Part shown: piece by piece, positions 48,708-59,080 of the stretch
Layout: the number at the start of each line of letters is the position of its first letter
Position numbering within the stretch: the first letter of the stretch is position 1
Source: Carposina sasakii
Lineage: Eukaryota > Arthropoda > Insecta > Lepidoptera > Carposinidae
Length of the DNA stretch: 64,000 nt
Assembly: GCA_014607495.2 (NCBI GenBank)
Contig: CP053148.1
Coordinates: 16,554,001 to 16,618,000 of the forward strand
Direction of reading: 5' to 3'
Notes under the pieces: generated by a model
Database searches by the model: none
Seen by the model: only the letters and a program-made list of their open reading frames with translations
What the model was told of the DNA's origin: nothing
Made by a program: the position numbers and the translations under genes

Positions 48708-49202
48708 TTCACTATGGGTGCGCCCACCACCGGGCCCTACACCCTCCACTGAACCTCGGATCTAATAACTCATAACTGCGAAAATAGGCACTTGCACTAA
48801 CTACAATCGCCACGAGAAACCAGACCCGAGCACCTAGCATGCAAGACAATACATTGCACTATTCCGAAATCAAAAACTAGATTAATAATCTACATATGTT
48901 TCGCCAACAACCGTGGCATCCTCGGGATTATAGAAATTAGTAAACTACTAATTATTATGAAACTCTAAAACCCAACACATTACCTACACCTACTACTACC
49001 TAGAAACATATGTAGATTATTAATCTAGTTTTTGATTTCGGAATAGTGCAATGTATTGTCTTGCATGCTAGGTGCTCGGGTCTGGTTTGTCGTGGCGATT
49101 GTAGTTAGTGCAAGTGCCTGTTTTCGCAGTTATGTTATGAGTTATCAGATCCGAGGTTCAGTGGAGGGTGTAGAGCCCGGTAGTGGGCGCACCCATAGTG
49201 AA
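48708..49202. repeat. Long near-perfect inverted repeat (hairpin) in Awh intron
   Basis: The left arm at 48708-48902 and right arm at 49003-49202 are reverse complements over about 195 bp, with only five mismatches and one 5-nt indel by eye. They are separated by a 100-bp loop. Transcribed as part of the Awh pre-mRNA it would fold into one long duplex. The outer part (CCCACCACCGGGCCCTACAC) recurs at 42001-42190 and 55727-55840, so this is a foldback-type mobile element that duplicated its arm. The high arm identity means recent origin or gene conversion. It could feed the siRNA pathway; that is inference. Confidence 0.9.
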
Positions 49203-50428
49203 ATTCTTTATTCTTTAAAGAATAATTCTTTACATTTTCGCTGCTTCAAGGCGGACGTTGCAATTTATGTAGATTAAAACTATAGTTAATTTAGCGACAT
49301 TAAACAACGCCACACAATTATTATTATAAACAAAGCGAAAATATATAGTCAATAATAAAAAGCAATTAACGAAATGTGTGTACGGTGATCTGTTAGGTGA
49401 GCCCGAGGCGGTGTTAGTGGCATTGTTCAGCGGGCATTCGTCCGCCAGTCGCCTTGGGCAGCTAACTGTATTGAACCTTAAACCACCGTATAATATTCCA
49501 ATGAATCTAAAATCAGTGTTGTATATAAAACAAATAATTTAAATCATGTCGTGGAATGAATGGATATTAAAACGTACCCCGCTCCCCTTAGATTCAGGGG
49601 AAAGCAATCAACGAGGCAGGATTTATGTTGACCTGCGGGCGTCTGCGCGCGCGCACTGCATTGTCAAACACCCCCGAGTCGTCCCAAATAGGAGAGTAAC
49701 TGCATATAAATGAATAATATAATACGAACTTGGCAACAGAACAGTATCGGAATGAGATGCTGGACTTTTAATTTAGATCATTCTGATTAGAGTCATATTT
49801 CGAGTCTGTCACTTCTTTTTAATGCTGCGTAGAAGCTTAGCCGATAATATAGCCCAGAAGTATTTTTTAAAGAATTTTCTGTCCATTTCCAGAACTAGCT
49901 CTTACAGAGTCGACCTTTTCCAGAATTTAATATTTCACGCACCTATGTCACGGGGAGTGCTAGGTAATAAATAGAGCAGTTAAATAAGTGCCTGGATTAA
50001 CTTATTCCAAAGATGGGTTCGGGAGCTGCACCGGAGTTAATATGTTTTCATTTTAAAGTGTCTGTAGCTTACAACTTTTAACATTAAACAGTAGCCCCAA
50101 TCTAACGACGCATTACCATCAAACCTCCTTATCCAGACCACCCGACAGCCATGAATAGTCAGTTGCCGAAGCTTATCTCGCTACCTAACATCTTCATTAC
50201 TCCAAGTGTTAAAACCTGTTAATATGTCACTTGCTTAATTATTATGCGAGAGCCGATGTTAATTGATTCAGGCTGAATGTTAATAAGCGTTGATAAATGA
50301 TAAGGGACGCTACGGGGGCGACTTCGGATGCAAATGCACTGGTTTAATAGCACTGATATGAAGTAAAGAGAAGATAGCCGAGACTCGCGAGTTATTCTTG
50401 AACAACGTCCCTTTGGGAACAACAGAAC

Positions 50429-50548
50429 TGAGGGGTAAGCACAAACCTCTCGATAGTCCGTAACGCTATCGTCAACCTGTCAAATCACATAGATTTTGCT
50501 AGCGAGTCCCTAGCGTTACGCCGCGTAAAAAGGTTCGTGCTTACCTCA
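50429..50548. mobile_element. Small palindromic MITE in Awh intron
   Basis: TGAGGGGTAAGCACAAACCT (50429-50448) is mirrored by AGGTTCGTGCTTACCTCA (50531-50548). An inner pair GTAACGCTA/TAGCGTTAC extends the hairpin. 120 bp, non-coding. Confidence 0.6.
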
Positions 50549-50913
50549 CTGTAGTTAACTATATAGTTAATTTTCAGTTTAGAAGGGTAAATGTAGCTAT
50601 TAGTAACTTAAATCTATGCAAAGCAAAGAAGAAATTGACTTTTACTTAGTAACTAGTTAATAAACATGGAGTAGAAATGGACAATGTTTACTCCGACTCA
50701 GAAGTATAAAGTGATAATTTGTATGGAAAAGTCAGAATCGATGTGGATTTGTTTAGATTCTGCTTGCTCCTGTCAGCTAGTAAAGATTTAGCAATAAATT
50801 CCATGTGCTTAACTTTTCATCGTGATATCGTATTATTATATGAATTCCGTGGACATAAATTAGAAGATTGTCATACACTCTACAAAATATTAATATTATA
50901 GACATTTAGTTAC

Positions 50914-50941
50914 GGCTAGGTCCCGAAATAGGGACCTAGCC
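50914..50941. repeat. Perfect 11-bp hairpin
   Basis: GGCTAGGTCCC, loop GAAATA, then the exact complement. Too short for a miRNA precursor; possibly a remnant of a foldback element. Confidence 0.7.
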
Positions 50942-51084
50942 TAGGGGCTCAAAAGCCAGTACTGAAGGATCTTCAATTTCCACCAGCCATGTTTAGCTGG
51001 ATAGATGTTAGAGACTAGTTGCTAGGTTATCGCCGAGATCCTCGGTTGACTCTTACCACAAGCACGGAAGAAGTTGCAGCTCAT

Positions 51085-51342
51085 ATCATCATCATCAGCC
51101 CATTGTAGTCCACTGCTGGACGTGGGCCTCCCCCAGGGCACGACACAAGACTGCCATGGAGGGTATTTGCCCATAGTCACCACGCTGGGCGGGCGGGTTG
51201 GTGACTGCAGTTTGTATTTTGGACTATGTTATCAACACGTGAGGCGCTGCTGCCCACCTCCCGGGAACCCTTTATCGCCTCATACGATACCCATAGGCAG
51301 CCAGGGGGTGGTACGAATTCTACTCTGCCGGCACCACGCGGC
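51085..51342 (-). mobile_element. SINE-like repeat in the Awh intron
   Basis: Reverse copy with (CAT)n tail at 51085 and GGCACCACGCGGC at its far end. The ORF 51074-51370 is not a gene. Confidence 0.78.
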
Positions 51343-52019
51343 ATTTACAAGCTCATATATTCTAGTATAAATATTATTCGGGACTAAAAGATTTGATTGT
51401 GCCAAAAATCAAACCAAGAATCTGCGGCTCAACCCAAATACATCTTCTCAACCACAATTTTCTCCAAAATAAAATTAGTGACTTCCTAAACGAACACTCT
51501 CGGAGATACAACCAAAACATAAAGAAAGGATGAAGAGGAGGTGGTGTATTGCGTTTCTTTGTAGTAATGGTATAAGTAATAGATAGTCGTTTATGTGTAG
51601 AAGGGTTTATAAGTTAGATTCTAGTTAATGGGCACCTTGTATTTATTTAAAACATTGTGATGACCGTTAGTATAGATAGTAGGTTATTATAATGATATTC
51701 GCTGCAAAATTACCTAATATTTTTAATTTTGGAAAAAAAACATACGCCTTAAACCTATAGAGACTTAAAACCTGGGAAAGATTCCGTAGGCATTCGATAA
51801 AAAATATTTCCCGAACATCCCACGGGAATGAAAAAACGGGAATTTCAAAGATCCCCGGACAAATATGTGCCGCCTTTTTTGCCATATCAATATATGGCTA
51901 TAATTTATTTTCTCTGCGGTGCCTAAATAAAGGGACCTTGTTAAACAATTATATCTAAGTGAGCCCTTATACTCGTAGCTCTTCTCAGCATTACTTCTCC
52001 TCATGTTCTTGCTTTGAAG

Positions 52020-52165
52020 ACACGGCCGACTAAAATAAACACGTCACAGCGATACCGGGTAATGGAGGGTTGCGTGCATTTATTTAATTAATTAGATTTA
52101 AGGCCGGCACGTAATGAGCGCGATAACAGACGCCCGCTAAAAGCTTCGGCTACTGTTGAGGCCTT
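52020..52165. promoter_or_regulatory. Second candidate enhancer in the Awh intron
   Basis: A unique stretch with overlapping TAAT cores (TTTAATTAATTAGATTTA) set between GC-richer parts (GGCCGGCACGTAATGAGCGC). It lies about 1.5 kb before the LIM2 exon. Homeodomain proteins, possibly Awh itself, could bind. The call rests on composition and motif only. Confidence 0.25.
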
Positions 52166-52812
52166 TATTTTTACTCATAAGTGTGTTTAGACAATGAGTA
52201 CATGCCGCTAAGTGTTCGGATTTTATTTGATGTTTGAATTAATTGTTCTGTTTTATTTTGGTGATAATCTACTATTGTCCCCTTATTACGTAAAAGCAAT
52301 GCAATAGCAAAAACTGTAAAATATTTGATGATCGCTTTTGAAATTCGTATTACGTAAGAAGAATAGCAAAATTGACCATTGCAATGCGAAAATTATACAG
52401 ACAAGTTTCGCTATCACTTTGATATTGCAAAATACGTTTCAAAAAAATAAGTAAATAAAATTAAACTCCAACCTTAAATGCACCGTAAACCTCGAAATTC
52501 CATCTCTATTTGACGTTCGTTGATATTGGGGCGATTGTTCTGGATCCTGAATGAGAGGTTCAGTTTTAATCCTATTAGGATCAAATTGAAAATCGATGTG
52601 TTTCCCAGCGACATTTTCCGTTGTATTTTATTATTATCTCACTCGTATTCTGCTGATTGTTGTGTTGTTTTGCAAAAATGTAAATAACTGCAATAATCGA
52701 CTTGTTATTGTTGTTATTGGTGGGTACCTATACTTATATATCAATTATCTATTTATCGAGATGTGTTTAGATGCAATAATTAATTATAAAATTATTAATA
52801 GTCAAGATATTA

Positions 52813-53094
52813 TATACAGGATGTTTTTTTGTGGCCACCTTTAACGAAGGGTACGTACTCTATACATGAAATAAAGTAAGTTTATGACAAAAAAAATGCT
52901 GGGGAATTAAAAAAATTTTTTGAATTTTTTTTTTTAATTCCTTGATCGTGCGAAATTTATAGTGTCTAGTGTTTATGTTAGTTTTTTTATAGACAGATAA
53001 TAATTAAGTATGCTTCCATGGAGAAAAATGATCGTGATGATGAGGAGATTCCGTAGTTTTCGGGAACGTTGACGACCAAAAATCATCCTGTATA
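52813..53094. mobile_element. MITE-like element, TATACAGGATG ends, copy 1 (Awh intron)
   Basis: It begins TATACAGGATGTTTTTTTGT and ends CATCCTGTATA. The right part (GATGAGGAGATTCCGTAG, GGGAACGTTGACGACCAAAA) is shared with the element at 57567. No coding capacity. It lies 540 bp before the LIM2 exon. Confidence 0.65.
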
Positions 53095-53634
53095 TATATT
53101 TTAAATTTATACAATAATAAATATTTTATGCAACTACGAGTAAAATCAGCTCGCTGATTTAATTTAATCGCTTTAATAAATGTACAAACCATAATAAAAA
53201 CTCTACTTACCTACGTTTTATGCTAAACAATTTTATTTATTTACCCCATAAAATATTACACGTAGCCTTTTAACTACGACAACTTTATGCAGTTTTAATT
53301 AAATTTTGTTCCTGTTGTCCGATGTTACGTATTCAAATATATTTAAAAAGCGGTTAGTATGTTCGTACTGGGTGGTAACAAGTAAACTCATAGTAACATA
53401 CTAGTAAAGTTATCACTAAAATAAGTATAATATTCGTATGCTCTTAATTACGACAAATAATTTAACAGCGATATGCTCAAGCGAATTTCAGTATGCCAAG
53501 CGAATGTTTTAGCTGATTTTTGTTCTAGTATAATATTCCCCTTTCAATTTAAAATATCATCATCAAATATGGCCGTTCTTGCGAATTCTGACATCGTAAC
53601 TCAAGAACGGACTTGATAGAGTGGTCGCTTGCAG

Positions 53635-53852
53635 GAGCTTCGGTGCCAAGTGCTCGAAATGCTGCCGAGGCATCTCCTCATCAGACTGGGTGCGGAAGGC
53701 CCGCGAACAGGTCTACCACCTTGCGTGCTTCGCCTGCGACGCCTGCGGTCGGCAGCTGTCCACGGGAGAGCAGTTTGCCCTGCATGAGGACCGGGTGCTC
53801 TGCAAGCCACATTACCTGGAGACGCTGGACGGCGGCTCCATCTCTTCGGATG
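53635..53852 (+). CDS. Awh: Arrowhead, LIM2 exon
   Basis: The second LIM domain lies in a 218-bp exon between acceptor GCTTGCAG and donor GTGAGT. It completes the split lysine codon (AA|G) left by the LIM1 exon 11.2 kb upstream and ends in phase 1. Zinc ligands are C67, C70, H89, C92, C95, C98, C117 and H120 (numbered from the LIM1 exon). The linker WVRKAREQVYHLACFACD and the block RQLSTGEQFAL are diagnostic of the Awh/Lhx6/Lhx8 class. The spacing between the two LIM domains is the short one usual for LIM-homeodomain proteins. After LIM2 the protein runs into an acidic, serine-containing linker (SISSD) that continues into the homeodomain exon. Confidence 0.96.
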
Positions 53853-54154
53853 GTGAGTGCGTTCTTTTGGTATTTTTATATGAATGTTCGTTGCTTATTT
53901 TTAACTGATATTCAAGTTGACGCAGATGCTTCTATTCTCCCGAATATCTTTAGATTTCTACCGAGTAATATTTTACAATAAATTGAAAAGTAACATCATA
54001 ATAGGTACGTCATGAATTGATAGGTAAATCTGGTTAGTTACTCGAGATTTCAGAAAATCTAAGGGTTTTCTAACATTACTATTTCATCTAAGTTCTTACT
54101 GTTATCTATGTATAACAATGGATCCAGAAAGTGCATCATTTGCTCACCCAACAG

Positions 54155-54397
54155 ATGGCTGCGATTCCGAAGGCTACCACAAGAGCAAAGCCAAGCGAGT
54201 GCGGACGACGTTCACAGAGGAACAGCTGCAGGTCCTGCAGGCGAACTTCCAGCTGGACTCGAACCCGGACGGGCAGGACCTGGAGCGGATTGCCCAGGTC
54301 ACGGGCCTGAGCAAGCGGGTCACGCAGGTCTGGTTCCAGAACAGCCGTGCCAGGCAGAAGAAACACCAGCATACGGGAAAGGGCAAGCAGAGCCAAC
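54155..54397 (+). CDS. Awh: Arrowhead, homeodomain exon
   Basis: This 243-bp exon starts after acceptor CACCCAACAG in phase 1 and carries a complete 60-residue homeodomain at about residues 146-205. F153 corresponds to homeodomain position 8, W193 to position 48, Q195 to position 50 and N196 to position 51, so DNA contact residues are intact and a TAAT-type Q50 site is expected. The stretches [16 protein letters not shown] and [11 protein letters not shown] are typical of Arrowhead. The in-frame ATG at 54118 lies in the intron and is not a start. The donor is GTTAGT, less standard than the others. Reading through it meets TAG at once (54400-54402), so intron retention would give a protein ending right after the homeodomain. 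Confidence 0.96.
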
Positions 54398-54865
54398 GTT
54401 AGTATTCTGGTATAGGATCTTCTTGCTCATGGTCCATGCTAGGTATGGTATTCCGGAGATTGTCACAGACCTACAGCTCATTGAATAAACACTGGCCGTA
54501 TTATTTCATAGGAATTTAAACATTGTTTAAGTTATATTGACAGATATTCCATATATTTTGCTGTTAAATGTAATTTTGAAACAGTATTTAACTTTAGACG
54601 TGGTTTTGTAATAACACCGTGATCATTTACTTTCGGAATATCATATCTTACTATGCCATGGATTTATGAGATGTGATATCAAAAGCCAATTTAAATCTTT
54701 ATTTCACAGTGTTATTGGCCGAAGCTTTATTTATTTATCTAAGCTAGCGGTTTTATTATTATTTTACGAGCTTGCGATTTGCAGTGGCGAAAGTTTTCTG
54801 TTTTTTTACTAACTATTTGTTAGAAATAGATTGGGTTTATGACCGAAACTGTGTCTTGTCTACAG

Positions 54866-54961
54866 TAATGTCGCGAGACTCAGACTCGGTGGGATTTGGG
54901 AGGCCAATCAACCTGCACCTCACCTATTCCTTCCAGAATAAACCTCCGTTTGTGCCTATAG
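54866..54961 (+). CDS. Awh: Arrowhead, post-homeodomain exon
   Basis: A 96-bp exon lies between acceptor GTCTACAG and donor GTAAGT. Phases fit both neighbours (1 in, 1 out). It encodes about residues 216-246, including GRPINLHLTYSFQN, a short C-terminal motif that I recognise as conserved in insect Awh. No known domain falls here; the stretch probably serves as part of a transcription-regulating tail. Its recognition rests on the motif, the consensus splice sites and the kept frame. The exon lies 468 bp after the homeodomain exon. An ATG at its start (54868) is in frame and internal, not an initiation site. Confidence 0.88.
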
Positions 54962-55356
54962 GTAAGTTTCTTATTCCTAAATATTATTTTACGTTATTAT
55001 CAAAGCTTTTTAGGTCATAACTAAAGTAACAAAATGAGATATAGTACCTATATATTTGGGTGTGTACAAATACCACCGACAAATCACATTGAGTCGATGT
55101 ACGAGTATCTTTGCCATATTATAAAGTATATATTTTAGTTTAGTAATTAATTTCCTTATGTACATAAGAGGTTAATCTTGGTTTGTTTTTGTTTTGATAT
55201 TTAAAAATATACAGGGTGTAAAAGAAAGACATGTTATGTATTAAAATAATAACATAGCGATTAAAATGGGGTCATTTATGCCTTGTGTAAGATTAGGTTA
55301 ATTCCCATATTTCGAAAGATTTAAGTAATATTAAGTATCAACTCCTCCGATTCCAG

Positions 55357-55436
55357 ATGGCACCTCTTTCACAGACTCGTCGATGGACGAGCTTTCGGAG
55401 GATTCCTCCATACACTGCATGCAGAGCGAGGTCTGA
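55357..55436 (+). CDS. Awh: Arrowhead, terminal coding exon
   Basis: The last coding exon follows acceptor TTCCAG, finishes a split Asp codon and ends with TGA at 55434-55436. It encodes 25 residues ending in MDELSEDSSIHCMQSEV. This acidic, serine-rich C-terminus is the conserved tail of insect Arrowhead, which confirms that the gene is complete at its 3' end. The total length read here is 272 residues, close to the roughly 275 I recall for the fly protein. The exon is 395 bp downstream of the previous one. No frameshift or in-frame stop occurs anywhere in the five exons, so the gene looks functional. Confidence 0.93.
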
Positions 55437-55619
55437 GGATAAACCTGAAGAAGACATGTACACTCCCAAGTTATAATCGTTGTATAGATTAAGCTTTTTC
55501 CAGGCACTGATCATAGACCATCAAAAGACTAAGTTGTGGAAAGCCCACAATTTATAATCCTTAAAACTTTGCGATCTTGACCTATCTGTAATATCTATGT
55601 AACATTTATATAAAAAGAA

Positions 55620-55625
55620 AATAAA
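55620..55625 (+). terminator. Likely Awh poly(A) signal
   Basis: A canonical AATAAA occurs 184 bp after the Awh stop codon, within AT-rich sequence. It is the first such hexamer downstream of the stop that I noticed. A foldback repeat begins about 100 bp further on. Confidence 0.5.
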
Positions 55626-55726
55626 TTAATAATGTACCATTTGTATGAAATGACAAAAATATCTATGAAACTGTAAAATTGTATTTATTTAATTGTATCG
55701 GGCGTCACAATTCGGAAGTTCAAATC

Positions 55727-55840
55727 TCTATTGAGGGGTCGTCGTTACGACTGTAGTGTCTTGTGTTCGTGATCATGAGTCGGCAGATCCGAGGGTCAGC
55801 GGAGGGTATAGGGCCCGGTGGTGGGCGACCCCTCAATAGA
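55727..55840. repeat. Short foldback relative with 15-bp perfect ends
   Basis: Ends TCTATTGAGGGGTCG (55727-55741) and its exact complement (55826-55840) enclose a segment whose reverse strand matches the hairpin's outer arm (GGGCCCTATACCCTCC). Immediately left, 55700-55725 shares about 24 nt (ACAATTCGGAAGTTCAAA) with 48681-48705, so both copies carry the same outer boundary. It lies just after the Awh poly(A) signal. Confidence 0.7.
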
Positions 55841-56486
55841 AATTGTTAATAGTACTATGTATTTTGGTACGTAGGTAATATAAATCAACAACAGGTTGCT
55901 AGTAAAGTTTTGTAATTTATTCTGTGCCGAAACGCTAACTTATAGTCATCTCATATTGTTATACTAACTTAATAAAAAGTTATTAATAATGCTATGGAGA
56001 AGGTTCTAAGAAAGTTATTAGTCTTGTCTGCATAAATTGTATAAAAAATATTTGTCTCGAAATTATTGTTTTGAGTTAGCCCATTCGGGTTTTCGGGCAA
56101 CCATAGGACAATGTCCTACATTTAATTTTAATTTATTTATTACTAAGTGAATTTATACTTTAATGCTTTGTATATAGGTATAGTATTACGTCTACTTCCT
56201 GCAATACTAACTTAATGTTAACTTAGATTTAGTATAATTTAGTCAATTTCTGCCAATTGATTGTGCCAATCTAATTCGATTTAATCTTGTCATCGTAGAG
56301 AAGATAGGGGTAAATTATTAATTTATTGTATAGGTATACTCACTTGCTAAATTATATATTTTTCGCATGATTTTAAGCTCTCTTCCCGCTATCTTTAGGT
56401 AAATAGATATATAGAATATGTGGGATCATAAACAAAATGGATATGTTGAGTGAAGTATTATGAAAATCTAAACACACAATTTGGGG

Positions 56487-56592
56487 CTCGCAATAACGAC
56501 ATGTTTATTGTTCCATATAGTATGGAGAATTCCTAAAGAACTCAAGAATGTTCGTATAATGTTAAAAAATAAAAAATAAACAAGTTATTCGA
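56487..56592. repeat. Dispersed repeat, copy 2
   Basis: GAGAATTCCTAAAGAACTCA, same orientation as 58-154. Followed at 56630 by TTTTGTTACACCCTATATAA, a common transposon-end motif. Confidence 0.55.
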
Positions 56593-57301
56593 GCATCATA
56601 GGTTCTGAATTGGTCTGCATTTCGCTAGACATACCCCTTTTGTTACACCCTATATAATAACCACGACCATAAAAATATGAAACAACAGATGAAGCAATAA
56701 ATGTTTAAAATATTTAGTAGGTAGAATAGTAACAATATACTCTGATGGGAAAAGCGAGAATAACAAACGAGTTTATCTAAAAACAATAAATAGTAATCTA
56801 TAGTAATTCTGATGTGATTTAAAAAAAATACCCCCACTGCAAAAAAGCCATCCCGTGCACCTATTATATGAAGTGGTGCTATAAGAGCTGTTAAAAACTA
56901 CTACTGGTAGGACTGCTCGGTAAGAATAAATGGGAATAGGGGGTGAAATCAGCTCTTCAAAGCAGTTAATTTCCGGCCCGGCCAAGAAACGGCGGTAGGG
57001 TCATATCTTACAACGAGATACTTAAAATACCAAGTACCGTAAGAAAAATTAGTGTATTCTACTACATATATTCTCCTGCCCATCTTTTTTTGGATAATGG
57101 GCCAGATGAGTATGAGTATCTACTTTACATTTTGCAAAAGTGCTAAAACATATTGGAATGCTAAAGTGAAATCTAGGCTAACACAAGAGTAAGCTTAGCC
57201 CGTCCAGACTTTTTTGAAAAATATTTAATGTAGCTACATAATAATTTTATGTAGGTATTAGCAGTTCTAGTAGAAATATTAACAAAATAATTTGTAAAAC
57301 T

Positions 57302-57402
57302 TAGGGCCGATTTTTTAACGGTCAAATCAGTATCTCAAGGATAAATATGATGCTGTCTTTCTCTTGATCAAGACAGAGACAACATCAAATGTATCCTTCA
57401 TA
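57302..57402. mobile_element. Palindromic MITE, same family, right end lost
   Basis: TAGGGCCGATTTTTTAACGG, then TGATGCTGTCTTTCTC around centre TTGATCAAG, then AGACAACATCAAATGTATCC; truncated after CTTCATAA. Confidence 0.7.
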
Positions 57403-57566
57403 AAATTATCGTGTAAAGTTACTTTAAGGTTTTATTGAGCTTATACCCGTAAAAAGGGAGTGCTGTAAAAAATATTTATTTATTTATTTCTAAAAACTGT
57501 GATACTACGTTTGCCATCATGAAAGTTTTTTTAATTTATTTCATATATTTACACACACACACACAC

Positions 57567-57841
57567 TACATAGGGTGTTTTTTCGTTTCCACCGTCTACG
57601 ACGGCTACGTAGTCTATAAATCTGCTTTGGTGTTTTTGTAGCATTTTTTAAAATTTATTCCCGTCAAACACGTTTATTACACGCAACTATGTGAATTTCT
57701 GCAAATAAATGCCATCTTATAATTCAACTTTGGACCTTAATATCTTGGAAACCAGACACTTCCACATGGTTCCATAGTCTGTGATGACGAGGAGAATGCG
57801 TAGTATTTGGAAACGTTGATGACAAAAAACAACCTGTATAA
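57567..57841. mobile_element. MITE-like element, copy 2 (between Awh and Hn)
   Basis: Same family as 52813-53094: ACATAGGGTGTTTTTTCG at the left, and GATGACGAGGAGAATGCGTA then CAACCTGTATA at the right. Similar length and the same orientation. A (CA)n run precedes it at 57550-57566. Confidence 0.6.
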
Positions 57842-58923
57842 TTTCAAATTGAAATTAAAAACTTAAAATAAATAAATACAAATAACCCCTCATAGTCTTT
57901 TTAGTAATATATCAACAAGGACACTTGTAAGTTCCTGTAGTTTGAAAATATAGGTACCTTCAAGCTGATTGAAACCTATTGGTATCTACAATAGTTGAAA
58001 CATTTTCTGAAACAGATGCGACACCAATAAAATTACCTCACTGGAATAAAAACAATTTGGGAAAAGGAGTCATAGATCACAGGTAGATGTAAGCTGTATA
58101 TTTTATAGTGTAATTTATTACGTTGAAGTAGAAACTAAAATAAAAGGACATGTTCCGGAATGCTGTAAATAAGACGATTTTCTTTTATGTACTTACTATA
58201 TTAAATTTTGCACTTCTATTTATAATTAATTGATTATATTTAAGACACATTGTCATCTCGTCACTTTTAATATTTAAGTAGTTATTTTTAAAAATTAAAC
58301 GAGTACTAGGTATTCAAGTAACTTCTGTACAAATATTAAATATATTATGTTGGTTAACAAATCGTTTATTTTATTTGACCTACCATAGAATTCTAAAATA
58401 AATTAACTAAACATTTTAATCTAAGCATAACTTAAATTATATGTATACCTATTTAAAACAATACTAAAAATAATAACTCTATTTTACACCGCTCATAATA
58501 TTGAGGGTCTTGAAGTTCTAAACAATTTACTCGGCCTTCAAAGAAAATATTATATTTAAGTCCTCTTTATTCCGTTCTTTGGACCCTGATTTACTTGCCC
58601 AAATGTAAAGAAATAGAAAAATAACCTTGATGTGATTTCTTTCACGCCCGTTCAACACGATATTTCTCATATAAATTTGCATTTAAAAAAATGGTGAGAC
58701 CCTTGTCCTCAAGGCACCCTTGAGGACACTCGGGTGAGCGAAGTGTACCTTGTTTTCATAAACATAAGAGTTCTTCTCAACGGTTCAGTGGGATTAAAGT
58801 TTGAGTTAAAGACTTATGATGTAGAAATTACTTTCTACTTACACTTACAATTAATTCTACCTATATGCTACTAAAGGTTACAAAACGGTAATCTATTTCT
58901 ATGAACTAAAACATTATTTTTTT
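57842..58923. other. Intergenic space between Awh and Hn 3' ends
   Basis: It holds the Hn 3' UTR, its possible poly(A) signals and a 9-bp hairpin (GTCCTCAAG at 58705-58713 with its complement at 58719-58727). No third gene. Confidence 0.5.
58566..58571 (-). terminator. Possible Hn poly(A) signal
   Basis: TTTATT on the + strand is AATAAA on the gene's strand, about 355 bp past the stop. Another copy lies at 58365-58370. Which is used cannot be told from sequence. Confidence 0.3.
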
Positions 58924-59080
58924 CTAAAGCTTTTCCATGGTATTAAGGAGTAGATCCATCTCCTGATGGACTTGACGAAGGAGGTCTTTCATCTGTCGTG
59001 GAGAGTCGAGGATGTCGATACTCTGCGTGTAAGGGTTGTACCGGACTCCGAAGCCCCTCGGGATGGTTTGAGCATATTTA
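58924..59080 (-). CDS. Hn: Phenylalanine-4-hydroxylase, terminal exon
   Basis: The last exon follows acceptor TTAATTACAG on the minus strand and reads KYAQTIPRGFGVRYNPYTQS, then a leucine-rich heptad-like stretch MKDLLRQVHQEMDLLLNTMEKL, and TAG at 58924-58926. RYNPYTQ is conserved in the family, and the final helix is the tetramerisation segment in known structures. With this exon the visible protein is 436 residues; adding the inferred 15 gives 451, against 452 for human PAH. The gene therefore has full length and intact ends on this side. Confidence 0.95.

Noticed and set aside
54118..54402. Stand-alone 94-residue homeobox ORF
   Set aside because: Its first 12 codons are intron and its stop lies past the donor; the true exon is 54155-54397.
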